Position numbers and translations under genes: made by a program | Source of the DNA: Leyella stercorea | Lineage (GTDB): Bacteria; Bacteroidota; Bacteroidia; Bacteroidales; Bacteroidaceae | Assembly: GCF_021531655.1 (NCBI RefSeq) | Contig: NZ_JADYUF010000004.1 | Span: forward strand, 43,349-107,348 | Length of the DNA stretch: 64,000 bases | Direction: 5' to 3' | Shown here: positions 8,218-15,862 of the stretch, piece by piece | How the letters are laid out: each line of letters begins with the position of its first letter | How positions within the stretch are numbered: position 1 is the stretch's first letter | Notes under the pieces: model-generated | Database searches by the model: none | The model's input: the letters and a program-made list of their open reading frames with translations, nothing else | What the model was told of the DNA's origin: nothing

Positions 8218-8337
8218 GTAGTCGTTTTGCAGTGCAAAAGGACTACATTTTAAGGGTAAATGTACTACAGTTGCAGTGCAAAACGACTACAGCTGGAAGG
8301 TAAAAGGGCTACATTTTCATGAAAATGTAGCCCTTTT
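8218..8337. repeat. 22-nt periodic intergenic array ending in an 18-bp palindrome
   Basis: ACTACA words start at 8242, 8264 and 8286, with GCTACA at 8308: a strict 22-nt period. Between them lie related 14-nt fillers (TTTTAAGGGTAAAT, GTTGCAGTGCAAAA, GCTGGAAGGTAAAA). The array opens with a near-palindrome (8218-8246, GTAGTC to GACTAC) and closes with the perfect palindrome 8302-8337. No gene lies in 8039-8217 or 8338-8582. Confidence 0.8.
8302..8337 (+). terminator. terminator-like palindrome
   Basis: AAAAGGGCTACATTTTCA and its exact reverse complement, followed by T residues, form an 18-bp hairpin that could end transcription in both directions. It lies 264 bp after dusB and is also part of the 22-nt array, so its role is uncertain. 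Confidence 0.45.
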
Positions 8338-8582
8338 TGCGTATCAGCACATTGTGCATCTTCTCACCACACCACTTAAACCGCTGACAATGAGCAACAT
8401 AACACGAATCTCTCAAAACTCAAGAATTTCGAGCCAAAGATTTCTTAGCGCGCTCAACTCACAGTTTTGAGCTATAAAAAATGCAAATATTGTTGTGAAA
8501 ATGGTCAAGAAACATGTATTTTAACCCACGATTTTATTAACTTTGTATCAGTTAATGAATTCTTATTAGCATTACAGATAAA

Positions 8583-8723
8583 ATGAAGGGGAAATTACTA
8601 ACAATCATATTATTCTTGATATTTATGCTTCCAGTTGGCATGGCAGACAACAGCGACGACCCTTCTTATCCTCCAGGAAAGGCGCAGGACGTGCTCGACT
8701 TCACCTATGCTGGAGGCATTTAT
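8583..8723 (+). pseudogene. 5' part of a small secreted-protein gene, interrupted by a palindromic repeat
   Basis: ATG at 8583 starts a convincing signal peptide (MKGKLLTIILFLIFMLPVGM) followed by ADNSDDPSYPPGKAQDVLD. A -7-like TAACTTTG is at 8538-8545. After about 47 codons the frame enters a 26-bp perfect inverted repeat and then runs to a stop at 8865-8867 without recognisable character. The family is not recognised. Most likely an insertion of the repeat removed or replaced the rest of the gene; a real small secreted protein of 94 residues cannot be excluded. Confidence 0.45.
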
Positions 8724-8789
8724 CCCAAATCGGTCATTAGGATTTCTCTGTGTCGTACGGCAAAGAGAAATCCTAATGACCGATTTGGG
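8724..8789. repeat. 26-bp perfect inverted repeat
   Basis: Left arm 8724-8749 starts CCCAAATCGGTCATTAGG; right arm 8764-8789 is its exact reverse complement; the loop is 14 nt. Because of the symmetry both strands translate to the same peptide theme (SVIRISLCRT, RNPNDRFG). It interrupts a secreted-protein gene and looks like a dispersed palindromic element. Confidence 0.85.
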
Positions 8790-8904
8790 TTTAACGCCCT
8801 CACTCACCGGAATCATGGAGCAAGTGAGAAGAGAACGAGGCTCGCAGATGTAATGGTGAGATGGTGATGTTGTTCTTTTTTTATACCTTATTATATTGTT
8901 TTCC

Positions 8905-8936
8905 ATTGCAAGTTCCCTCAGAAAAGTGTATTTTTG
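8905..8936 (+). promoter_or_regulatory. promoter-like pair with no gene downstream
   Basis: ATTG at 8905-8908, 20 nt, then TATTTTTG at 8929-8936. No open frame of note follows on the plus strand before the GC-rich repeat at 9074. The stretch 8937-9073 contains a short inverted repeat (TTAGT / ACTAA) and otherwise nothing recognised. Confidence 0.35.
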
Positions 8937-9073
8937 CATCGTATGCATCTATTAGTGGGCGTTTGACTAATTGGAACCTTCACACTTATCATTTCCAAAA
9001 GGACTCGTTTTGTTTTAACGGTTCTACACACAATAATGTATTACTTGCACTACTGTACGTAGTCGGTACATTT

Positions 9074-9115
9074 CACTCCCCTCCCTACGGGGGAGGGGCT
9101 GGGGGTGGGGCTTTT
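9074..9115. repeat. GC-rich dispersed repeat, copy 1
   Basis: CACTCCCCTCCCTACGGG then GGAGGGGCTGGGGGTGGGG and CTTTT. The inner part folds as CCCCTCCC / GGGAGGGG. It touches the stop codon (9114-9116) of the minus-strand nucleoside kinase gene and may act as its 3' hairpin. Confidence 0.8.
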
Positions 9116-10775
9116 AATACGAGAACGAGCTGCCTCCTATGAACTCACGCAGGAGTGATGTCGGTGGCAGAACGCCGTGGTCGATGGGCAGGAAGTAGCT
9201 GAGGAACTTGCGCAGACGGTAAGCCTCGGCATACTCTTCGCAGTTCTCGGGCACCTGTTCGAGCAGCGGTTCGGCTTGGGTCTTGATGGCAGCCAACTCG
9301 TATATCATGGCAGTATTGAACATTTCGTCGGCATTTTCCTGGAACGGGAATATCCATTTGTTCTCGCCTCGGCGCACGCTGGGCCAACGGCGTATGGTGT
9401 CGCGGGCTGAACATCCACGCTGCTTGTAGTCGCGTATGATGCGGCGCAGCAAGCGGTTGTCGGTGGTGGGGATGTAGTTGTGGTCGTCGAGGAGAATGGT
9501 GGTGAGTGCCGATGCGTACACCCGATATTTGAATTCTTCGGGTATCTGCGACGTCAGTTCGGGATTGAGGGCGTGGATGCCTTCTATCACGAGCACATCG
9601 CCAGCACGCATGCGCATCTTCTTACCGCTCGGCACGCTGCGACCCTTGATGAAGTCGTACTTGGGCAGCTCCACTTCCTCGCCGTTGAATAGCTGCATGA
9701 GCTGCTTGTTGAGCAGAGGCAGGTTGAGGGCGTGCAGCGATTCGAAGTCGTAATCGCCGTTCTCGTCCTTCGGAGTCAGCTCGCGGTCGACGAAGTAGTC
9801 GTCGAGCGATACGGGCACGGGGCGTATGCCGTTGCAAAGGAGCTGTATGCTCAGTCGCTTGCACGATGTAGTCTTGCCCGAACTTGAGGGTCCGGCTATG
9901 AGCACCATCTTAACGGTCTTCTTGTTGGCGATATTCTCGGCAATGTGCGCTATTTTCTTTTCCTGCAGCGCCTCCGACACGTTGATTATCTCGGTGGCGT
10001 ATCCCTCGCGCACAGCCTCGTTGAATGTGCCGACGGTAGACATTCCCAGAAGGTTCTGCCAGCGGTGGTGCTCCTGGAATATTTCAAACATCTTGTCCTG
10101 GCGTATGAGTGCGCCAAGCTCCGAAGGGTTGCTCATCGAGGGGATGCGCAGAAGCAGTCCGTCGTAGTATTTCTCCAGTCCGAAGAGCGTGAGCTGCGCC
10201 GTATTGGTGAGCATCGAACCGTAATAGTAGTCGACAAAGCCGTTGATGTCATAATATAATGTATAGAGTCGGCCCGTAGTGCGCAGCAGCAGCGCCTTGT
10301 CGTGATAGCCCATATCCTCGAAACGTGCTATAGCCTCGTCGGTAGGCACTTCGTGTCGGCGTATGGGTATGGCACGGTCGATGATGGTCTGCATCCCGTT
10401 GCGCACAGCCGTAGCGTCGGCTTCGGTGACGGGACGGCCTATGTTGAGGTCGCAATAGAAACCATTGGATACCGGAATGTCGATACGCACAGTTGTGCCG
10501 GGATACAAATCCTGCACCGCCTTGCACAGCACGAAGAATAGAGTGCGTGTATAGGCTCGCAATCCGGATGGCGACGAGATGTCGAGATACTCTATGTCCT
10601 TGGCGTTATATACGCGATAATGCAAGCCTTCAACCTTATTATTCACCTTGGCGCATACGGGCGGATAGGGCAAAGTCAAATTTAATTGCTTGAAAATGTC
10701 AGAAAGTGTGGTTCCGGCTTCAACTTTCAGACTTTTTTTATTATTTTTGCAACGGATTTGTATCAACTGTTTCAT
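9114..10775 (-). CDS. nucleoside kinase (TGS-like N-terminus plus uridine-kinase/PRK domain)
   Basis: 553 residues from the ATG at 10775 (MKQLIQIRCK). A longer frame to 10856 is open but would run upstream past the -7 box. Residues 1-70 form a ubiquitin-like TGS-type domain, and residues 70-240 resemble the editing/second domain of threonyl-tRNA synthetase. From about 288 a phosphoribulokinase/uridine-kinase domain starts, with P-loop GPSSSGKTT (295-303) and SLDDYFVDR. This fused architecture is widespread in Bacteroidetes and Firmicutes as a putative nucleoside kinase. The GC-rich repeat copy 1 overlaps its stop. Divergent from the Na/Pi symporter gene. Confidence 0.9.
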   Translation of the reverse strand: MKQLIQIRCKNNKKSLKVEAGTTLSDIFKQLNLTLPYPPVCAKVNNKVEGLHYRVYNAKDIEYLDISSPSGLRAYTRTLFFVLCKAVQDLYPGTTVRIDIPVSNGFYCDLNIGRPVTEADATAVRNGMQTIIDRAIPIRRHEVPTDEAIARFEDMGYHDKALLLRTTGRLYTLYYDINGFVDYYYGSMLTNTAQLTLFGLEKYYDGLLLRIPSMSNPSELGALIRQDKMFEIFQEHHRWQNLLGMSTVGTFNEAVREGYATEIINVSEALQEKKIAHIAENIANKKTVKMVLIAGPSSSGKTTSCKRLSIQLLCNGIRPVPVSLDDYFVDRELTPKDENGDYDFESLHALNLPLLNKQLMQLFNGEEVELPKYDFIKGRSVPSGKKMRMRAGDVLVIEGIHALNPELTSQIPEEFKYRVYASALTTILLDDHNYIPTTDNRLLRRIIRDYKQRGCSARDTIRRWPSVRRGENKWIFPFQENADEMFNTAMIYELAAIKTQAEPLLEQVPENCEEYAEAYRLRKFLSYFLPIDHGVLPPTSLLREFIGGSSFSY

Positions 10776-10813
10776 TTCGGTTACATGTTTAATGGTTAAT
10801 ACTTGATGTGCAA

Positions 10814-10821
10814 CAAAGATA
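10814..10821 (-). promoter_or_regulatory. -7 box of the nucleoside kinase gene
   Basis: On the minus strand TATCTTTG lies 38 bp before the ATG at 10775. No clear TTTG partner is seen. Confidence 0.45.
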
Positions 10822-10873
10822 CTCCGTTTTCGACACAATGCGCAACACCGCCACATAAATTATATTAAAATAT

Positions 10874-12568
10874 ATGTCGATTTGGATTTTTTTTAAGATT
10901 ATCGGATCATTAGCTCTGCTCATTTACGGCATGAAAGTGATGAGCGAGGCACTCCAGAAGATGGCTGGCTCGCAGCTGCGCCATATCCTTGGAGCAATGA
11001 CTACCAACCGCTTCACCGGTCTGCTGACCGGTATGTTCGTAACAACCTCGGTGCAGTCGTCTACTGCCACGACGGTGATGACAGTATCGTTCGTAAACGC
11101 CGGACTGCTCACACTGGCACAGGCCATCTCCGTTATCATGGGAGCCAACATCGGCACCACGTTCACGGCATGGATCATGACGCTTGGTTTCTCGTTCAAC
11201 ATGGCCAACGTCGTGTTCCCGGTGTTCTTCATCGCGTTGCTGCTCATCTATCGCAAGAAGCACCGCTACATCGGCGATTTCCTCTTCGGTGTCGCATTTA
11301 TGTTCTTCGCCATATCCACTCTGGGCGCTACCGGCAAGGAAATGGACCTCAGTCATAACCAGATGGTTATCGACTTTTTCTCATCTTTCGACAAAGACAG
11401 CTATTTTACAATATTCTCGTTCCTGCTCATTGGCACGGTGCTGACGTTCTGTATGCAGTCGTCGGCAGCCCTTATGGCCATCACTATGGTGCTGTGTTCG
11501 AGTGGCGTGCTGCCTATTTATATGGGTATCGCGCTTGTGCTGGGTGAGAATATAGGCACTACCATCACTTCGAACATCGCCGCCATGGGTGCCAACACGC
11601 AGGCTCGTCGTGCAGCCTTGGCTCACCTGACGTTCAACGTGTTTGGTGTGATTTGGGTGCTCTGCATATTCTATCCGTTCATCGACATGGTTTGCGAATT
11701 TGTGGGAGTCAACCCACATGCCGACCACATCGACGCCACACGCCTCTCGGTAGTGCTTGCTGCATTCCATACTACCTTCAACGTGTGCAACACAACGGTG
11801 CTGATATGGCTCATTCCGCAGATGGAGCGCTTCGTATGCTACGTTATCAAGCCTTCGATGAAGAAGGACGAGGACGACTTCCGCCTGCGCTACATAGGTG
11901 GCACAGCTATCATGAAGACTCCTGAACTCTCGGTGCTCGAGGCACAGAAGGAGATTCAGTCGTTTGCAGAGCGTATCCAGCGCATGTTCGGAATGGTACG
12001 CGAGCTGCTCGGCGTGAAGGACGACACCAAGTTCAACAAGATTTTCTCTCGTATTGAGAAGTATGAGAGCATCTCGGACAACATGGAGATTGAGATAGCC
12101 AACTATCTCGACAACGTCAGCGACGCTCATCTCTCGGACGATACAAAGGCTAAGATACGCGCCATGCTGCGCGAGATCTCGGAGATTGAGTCTATCGGCG
12201 ACTCGTGCTACAACATCGCACGCACCATGAGCCGCAAGCTGAAGGGCAAGGAAGACTTTACTGAGCAGCAGTATGAGCACCTGCACCAGATGTTTGAGCT
12301 GACCGACGACTCGCTGACTCAGATGAACGTGATGCTGACCGGCCGCCGCGACTCGCTCGACATCAACCGCTCATTCAACGTTGAGAACGAAATCAACAAC
12401 TATCGCAACCAGTTGCGCTCGCAGAATATCAATGATGTCAATGACCATAAGTACACTTATGCCATCGGTACTATGTACATGGACATCGTGAGCGAATGCG
12501 AGAAGCTCGGCGACTATGTTATCAATGTCGTTGAAGCACGCATGGGCACTCGCCAGCGCGAAGCGTAA
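10874..12568 (+). CDS. Na/Pi cotransporter family protein with PhoU-like C-terminus
   Basis: 564 residues, inner-membrane. Two inverted transport repeats carry the QSS motifs expected for sodium-phosphate symporters: TTSVQSSTATTV (QSS 61-63) and FCMQSSAALMAI (QSS 195-197). Each is followed by a glycine-rich re-entrant segment (GANIGTTFTAW, GENIGTTITSN). From about residue 340 the chain is helical, charged and soluble, like PhoU, and may sense or gate phosphate uptake. Related to NptA/YjbB. No pho regulatory genes are nearby. Confidence 0.92.
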   Translation: MSIWIFFKIIGSLALLIYGMKVMSEALQKMAGSQLRHILGAMTTNRFTGLLTGMFVTTSVQSSTATTVMTVSFVNAGLLTLAQAISVIMGANIGTTFTAWIMTLGFSFNMANVVFPVFFIALLLIYRKKHRYIGDFLFGVAFMFFAISTLGATGKEMDLSHNQMVIDFFSSFDKDSYFTIFSFLLIGTVLTFCMQSSAALMAITMVLCSSGVLPIYMGIALVLGENIGTTITSNIAAMGANTQARRAALAHLTFNVFGVIWVLCIFYPFIDMVCEFVGVNPHADHIDATRLSVVLAAFHTTFNVCNTTVLIWLIPQMERFVCYVIKPSMKKDEDDFRLRYIGGTAIMKTPELSVLEAQKEIQSFAERIQRMFGMVRELLGVKDDTKFNKIFSRIEKYESISDNMEIEIANYLDNVSDAHLSDDTKAKIRAMLREISEIESIGDSCYNIARTMSRKLKGKEDFTEQQYEHLHQMFELTDDSLTQMNVMLTGRRDSLDINRSFNVENEINNYRNQLRSQNINDVNDHKYTYAIGTMYMDIVSECEKLGDYVINVVEARMGTRQREA

Positions 12569-12641
12569 GCAAGGCTCGCGCTGCGAGCTTTGCTCGGTTG
12601 AGATGTTGCCCGGTTGTGATGTTGTGATTACTTAAGCATAC

Positions 12642-12701
12642 AAAAAAGCGCCCTGTAATGGCAAAAGCATTAATTGTTCAGCTTCTGTCATTACAGGGCG
12701 C
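12642..12701 (-). terminator. terminator for the prmC-recX unit, possibly bidirectional
   Basis: GCGCCCTGTAATG (12648-12660) pairs with CATTACAGGGCGC (12689-12701) and the stem continues inward with one mismatch. On the minus strand it is followed by six T (12647-12642), so it best serves recX; the symporter gene could use it from the other side. Confidence 0.7.
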
Positions 12702-12762
12702 ATTGTTTAATGTACCTTTAACCCCATCCTTGCCAGCTTCGTCTTAAGCCGACAAATCATAT

Positions 12763-12805
12763 CACTCCCCTCCCTACGGGGGAGGGGTTGGGGGTAGGGC
12801 TTTTT
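12763..12805. repeat. GC-rich dispersed repeat, copy 2
   Basis: Nearly identical to copy 1 (CACTCCCCTCCCTACGGGGG, then AGGGGTTGGGGGTAGGGC, TTTTT). It overlaps the recX stop codon by two bases, just as copy 1 overlaps its gene's stop. Confidence 0.8.
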
Positions 12806-13283
12806 ATTCATCAGGCATGTCAACACACTTCCTGATGATATCCATGTCAAATCCGCGTCCCATGGCAAACCTTATGAGTTTGCAGTTGAGTTCGTAATCG
12901 CTGTCAGCCTTCACTGTCCGGCGCTTGGCAGCAATCAATTGGCGCAGTATTTCGATGTAGTCGTCGGCAGGAACGGCATCGAGCACACGCTGGCTGATGT
13001 CCGACGCCACACCTTTCTTATATAAAGCCTGCTCTATCTTGCGTCGTCCCCAACGGTCGAAGCGTATCTTGTCGCGCACGAAGAAGCGCGCAAAGCGCTC
13101 GTCATCGACAAAACGCTCGTCGATAAGGCGGTCGAGTATGCGCTCGGCTACATCGCTTGGCAACATCCAGCGGCGCATCTTGTCCTTCATTTCGCCCGAC
13201 GAATGCTCGGCTTGCGAGCATAGAGCCGACAGCTTGAGCAGTGCTTCCTGCTCGGTGATTTGTTTCTTTGGCTTTGCAAACAT
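12804..13283 (-). CDS. recX: regulatory protein RecX
   Basis: 159 residues from the ATG at 13283 (MFAKPKKQIT). The frame continues to a GTG at 13316, which would almost abut prmC, but the ATG start fits the family better. Three-helix RecX repeats are seen, with the conserved LIDERFVDDERFARFFVRDK and WGRRKIEQALYKKGV. RecX binds RecA filaments and limits recombination. recA is not in the window. It is the last gene after prmC on the minus strand and probably shares its transcript. Confidence 0.9.
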   Translation of the reverse strand: MFAKPKKQITEQEALLKLSALCSQAEHSSGEMKDKMRRWMLPSDVAERILDRLIDERFVDDERFARFFVRDKIRFDRWGRRKIEQALYKKGVASDISQRVLDAVPADDYIEILRQLIAAKRRTVKADSDYELNCKLIRFAMGRGFDMDIIRKCVDMPDE

Positions 13284-13319
13284 ATCGTTATTGTCAGTTG
13301 TTATTATTCGCCCCACTTG

Positions 13320-14204
13320 CTATTTCCTCTTGCCTACAGCAAAGCGTGGTTTGCCGAAGCAGTCGTCATAAACCTGCGTTGCAGTCATACCTTCATCTGC
13401 CATCATGCGAGCCGTGTCGCCTGCATAAAGCGTATTACACTCAAACAGCAGACGACCTCCCTCGTTGAGCGAGCCTACGGCATAGCGTGTGATGGCACGA
13501 TAGAACAGCAATGGGTCGGTGTCGGGCACGAATAGTGCTGTGGAAGGCTCATGTTCGAGCACATTGCGAGCCATATCGGTGCGCTCCCGTTCACAAATAT
13601 ACGGTGGATTGCTTACTATCACGTCCCAAAGGGGGCTGTCTGGCACGACACTATTGTCGTTTGGCGTGGTGCTTAGGACATTAGGCGTGATGTTGAGGGC
13701 ATCCTGCTGGCGCCAAACAACGTCGAGCCCGAGGCTGCGGGCATTGTCGGCGGCTATTGACAGGGCCTCTGTAGAAATGTCCCAAGCCTCAACGTAAGTC
13801 TCAGGCAAGCGTTGCTTGATGCTGAGGGCAATGCATCCGCTGCCCGTACCGATGTCAAGAATGCGCAAGGGGCGGTCGTTTGAGGGGGCAGGGTGGGCAC
13901 AGATGTTGTCGACAAGCCATTCAGTTTCGGGCCGGGGAATAAGAACGCCACTACGGACATTGAACTTCAGACCTCCAAACCAAGCCCATCCCAGCACATA
14001 CTGTATCGGTTCGCCCTGCTCCAGGCGCTTCACGGCAGCCTCAATCCATTGCTTGTCGGCATCAGGCAGAGCCTCGACACCACCGCAGATGATGTCGGCA
14101 AACGAGAGGCTGAACTTCTCCTCAACGAGCATACGGGCAACAGCCCTCGCCTCGCGCTGGTCGTACACACCGGCAAGCCGGCGCCAAATGTCGTCGTATG
14201 TCAT
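13320..14204 (-). CDS. prmC: peptide chain release factor N5-glutamine methyltransferase PrmC
   Basis: 294 residues. It methylates the glutamine of the GGQ motif in release factors RF1 and RF2. The N-terminal helical domain is followed by the SAM-binding motif ILDIGTGSGCIALSI and the catalytic NPPY within VSNPPYICERE. Residue order and length fit PrmC/HemK rather than the ribosomal-protein L3 methylase. The first gene of a prmC-recX unit on the minus strand; tRNA-Leu lies 132 bp upstream. Confidence 0.94.
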   Translation of the reverse strand: MTYDDIWRRLAGVYDQREARAVARMLVEEKFSLSFADIICGGVEALPDADKQWIEAAVKRLEQGEPIQYVLGWAWFGGLKFNVRSGVLIPRPETEWLVDNICAHPAPSNDRPLRILDIGTGSGCIALSIKQRLPETYVEAWDISTEALSIAADNARSLGLDVVWRQQDALNITPNVLSTTPNDNSVVPDSPLWDVIVSNPPYICERERTDMARNVLEHEPSTALFVPDTDPLLFYRAITRYAVGSLNEGGRLLFECNTLYAGDTARMMADEGMTATQVYDDCFGKPRFAVGKRK

Positions 14205-14336
14205 AAGTATTGCATCTTCAGAAGTGTATTATTATATAGTAATGTATATAAAAGTATGTAGCGTTTTATATAAAAGCAAAAGGTGAACATCCGTCTGGAA
14301 TGCCCACCTTATATCGTTGTTAGTATATTCTCTTTG

Positions 14337-14422
14337 TGCCGCGAGCGGGACTCGAACCCGCACAGCCATTACTGGCCAAGGGATTTTAAGTCCCTCGTGT
14401 CTACCAATTCCACCATTGCGGC
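14337..14422 (-). tRNA. tRNA-Leu (UAA)
   Basis: On the minus strand the acceptor GCCGCAA and its 3' partner, a long variable arm and the T-loop GGTTCGAGTCC are all present. The anticodon loop CTTAAAA gives UAA. CCA is not encoded: CAA follows the discriminator A. 86 nt. It is transcribed after tRNA-Gly with 21 nt between. Confidence 0.95.
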
Positions 14423-14443
14423 GACCTGTGTGTCCCTTTATTG

Positions 14444-14516
14444 AGCGGCAAACGAGACTTGAACTCGCGACCCCAACCTTGGCAAGGTTGTGCTCTACCA
14501 ACTGAGCTATTGCCGC
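14444..14516 (-). tRNA. tRNA-Gly (GCC)
   Basis: Minus strand GCGGCAATAGCTCAGTTGG; anticodon loop TTGCCAA gives GCC; T-loop GTTCAAGTC. 73 nt, no encoded CCA. First of the Gly-Leu tRNA pair. Confidence 0.95.
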
Positions 14517-14538
14517 ATAGCGCTCTTTTCAGCGAGTG

Positions 14539-14546
14539 CAAAGGTA
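14539..14546 (-). promoter_or_regulatory. -7 box of the tRNA-Gly/tRNA-Leu unit
   Basis: Minus-strand TACCTTTG lies 22 bp before the first tRNA nucleotide. A TTTG partner at the usual spacing is not seen. Confidence 0.6.
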
Positions 14547-14578
14547 TAAAAAATATTTAGAATATACCGTGTTGTGAG

Positions 14579-14656
14579 CAAAAAAGTTATCGCAGAGCAT
14601 CAAAAAAGTTGCCACAGAGCAGAAAAACTTTATCGCAGAGCACCAAAAAAAGTTGT
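14579..14656. repeat. 22-nt periodic intergenic array
   Basis: AAGTT words start at 14584, 14606 and 14650 (22 and 44 nt apart). CAGAGCA words start at 14593, 14615 and 14636 (22 and 21 nt). The units read GTTATCGCAGAGCATC, GTTGCCACAGAGCAG and TTTATCGCAGAGCACC. It fills the gap between the tRNA promoter and the 3' end of the next minus-strand gene. Confidence 0.75.
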
Positions 14657-14676
14657 TTTCGTGGACTACGTATGCC

Positions 14677-15678
14677 TTACTTATCCAATTTGTTGAGCTC
14701 GTCAATGAGGTTTGACATAGTGAGCGAGCGTTCCTTTATGCGTCCGTTCACAATCAGAATGTTGTCGGGCAGCGCCACCATAGCCAGCTGATTGTAGGCA
14801 GTTCCGTCCACCATTTTGTCATCGCAGATGATGGTGGCATCGGTTATGTCGTTGCTCTTTAGCGTTGAGCGGCACTTATAGAGCGACGGATCGAGGCAGA
14901 TGCCTATCACCAACATGCGTCCTTCGGATGATTTGGCACGCTGAGACATCTGTCGGAGCATACTGAGCGAAGTGTAGTTCCACGTCGACCATGCCATGAC
15001 TACGGTGATGGGAGTCTTCTTGAGCGTAGCAGTTGTTACGGCTTTGCCGTTGATATCGCGTGCATTGAGTTTTGGCAGTGCTCCTCCTGCGTCCTGAACG
15101 CGTCCCTTAATCATGGTTTTCAACTGTCCGACGTATCCGTTGTCGGGTTGTTTGGCTGATATATCCTTAAGCAGTTTTGAAGCTACGGCGAAATTGGGCG
15201 TTGGCGTTTCGATGAAGTATCGGCGCACGAGATAGGTTGCCACGATGCTCTCGGGATGATCCGTGACAAACTGTTGTGCAGCCTTCAGCGCCTCGGGAGG
15301 CGAAGCTGAGTGTATCTGCTCGCGAAACTTATTCATCAATTCGTTGTCCTTGGTGCCCTTGACGGTCATCTCCTTCAGGTGCGAAGCGTCACCCTTGATG
15401 TCCACACTCTTTCCAGGCTGTGCAAAGACGGGCTGCTCGGTATAGTTAGGAAATACTATTACGAGTGTCTTCGGTGCGTCGCACTCGGTGATATACGAGA
15501 ATCGTCCTGCCTGCACCTTTATCGTATCGAGTCCGCGCATGGCTCCATCGGGGCTGTATACGTAGAATTCGCCCTGGTTGAGATTGAGCAATCGACCCTC
15601 AAGTTTGAAGTGCCGGCTGTCGGTTCCGCACGATGCGAGCGTCAGAATAGCGAGAATAAGGATATATAAGTGTTTCAT
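14677..15678 (-). CDS. DUF4369 / thioredoxin-like lipoprotein
   Basis: 333 residues from the ATG at 15678 (MKHLYILILAILTLASC), with lipobox LASC at residues 14-17. Residues 20-125 match the DUF4369 beta domain found before thioredoxin folds in Bacteroidetes (FKLEGRLLNLNQGEFYVY). The C-terminal half has a thioredoxin-like layout (TPITVVMAWSTWNYTSLSML, then VIGICLD), but the place of the CxxC pair holds STWN. It therefore should not act as a classic disulfide oxidoreductase. Location: lipid-anchored in the envelope. Role unknown. Confidence 0.82.
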   Translation of the reverse strand: MKHLYILILAILTLASCGTDSRHFKLEGRLLNLNQGEFYVYSPDGAMRGLDTIKVQAGRFSYITECDAPKTLVIVFPNYTEQPVFAQPGKSVDIKGDASHLKEMTVKGTKDNELMNKFREQIHSASPPEALKAAQQFVTDHPESIVATYLVRRYFIETPTPNFAVASKLLKDISAKQPDNGYVGQLKTMIKGRVQDAGGALPKLNARDINGKAVTTATLKKTPITVVMAWSTWNYTSLSMLRQMSQRAKSSEGRMLVIGICLDPSLYKCRSTLKSNDITDATIICDDKMVDGTAYNQLAMVALPDNILIVNGRIKERSLTMSNLIDELNKLDK

Positions 15679-15696
15679 TCTGTATATAAAAGAAGG

Positions 15697-15736
15697 AAGC
15701 CCCACCCCCGACCTCTCCCCCGTAGGGAGGGGAGTG
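15697..15736. repeat. GC-rich dispersed repeat, copy 3 (opposite orientation)
   Basis: AAGCCCCACCCCCGACCTC then TCCCCCGTAGGGAGGGGAGTG. Together with copy 4 it forms an inverted pair around a 72-nt A/T-rich spacer, ahead of the DUF4369 gene. Confidence 0.8.
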
Positions 15737-15808
15737 ATATGCCTTATTACTTGTATTTTGCCAAACTTGCTTCCTTAAATTGGATGCTTGTGGCAGTAAT
15801 TGCATACT

Positions 15809-15847
15809 ACTCCCCTCCCTATTGGGGAGGGGCCGGGTGTAGGGCTT
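15809..15847. repeat. GC-rich dispersed repeat, copy 4
   Basis: ACTCCCCTCCCTATTGGGG then AGGGGCCGGGTGTAGGGCTTT. It lies 15 bp beyond the stop of the minus-strand OmpA/TPR gene, in the same relation to that gene as copies 1 and 2 have to theirs. Confidence 0.75.
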
Positions 15848-15862
15848 TGTTTTATTGTATGA

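Noticed and set aside
8583..8867. complete small gene of 94 codons
   Set aside because: Its second half is the palindromic repeat and flanking sequence; kept only as a likely broken gene.
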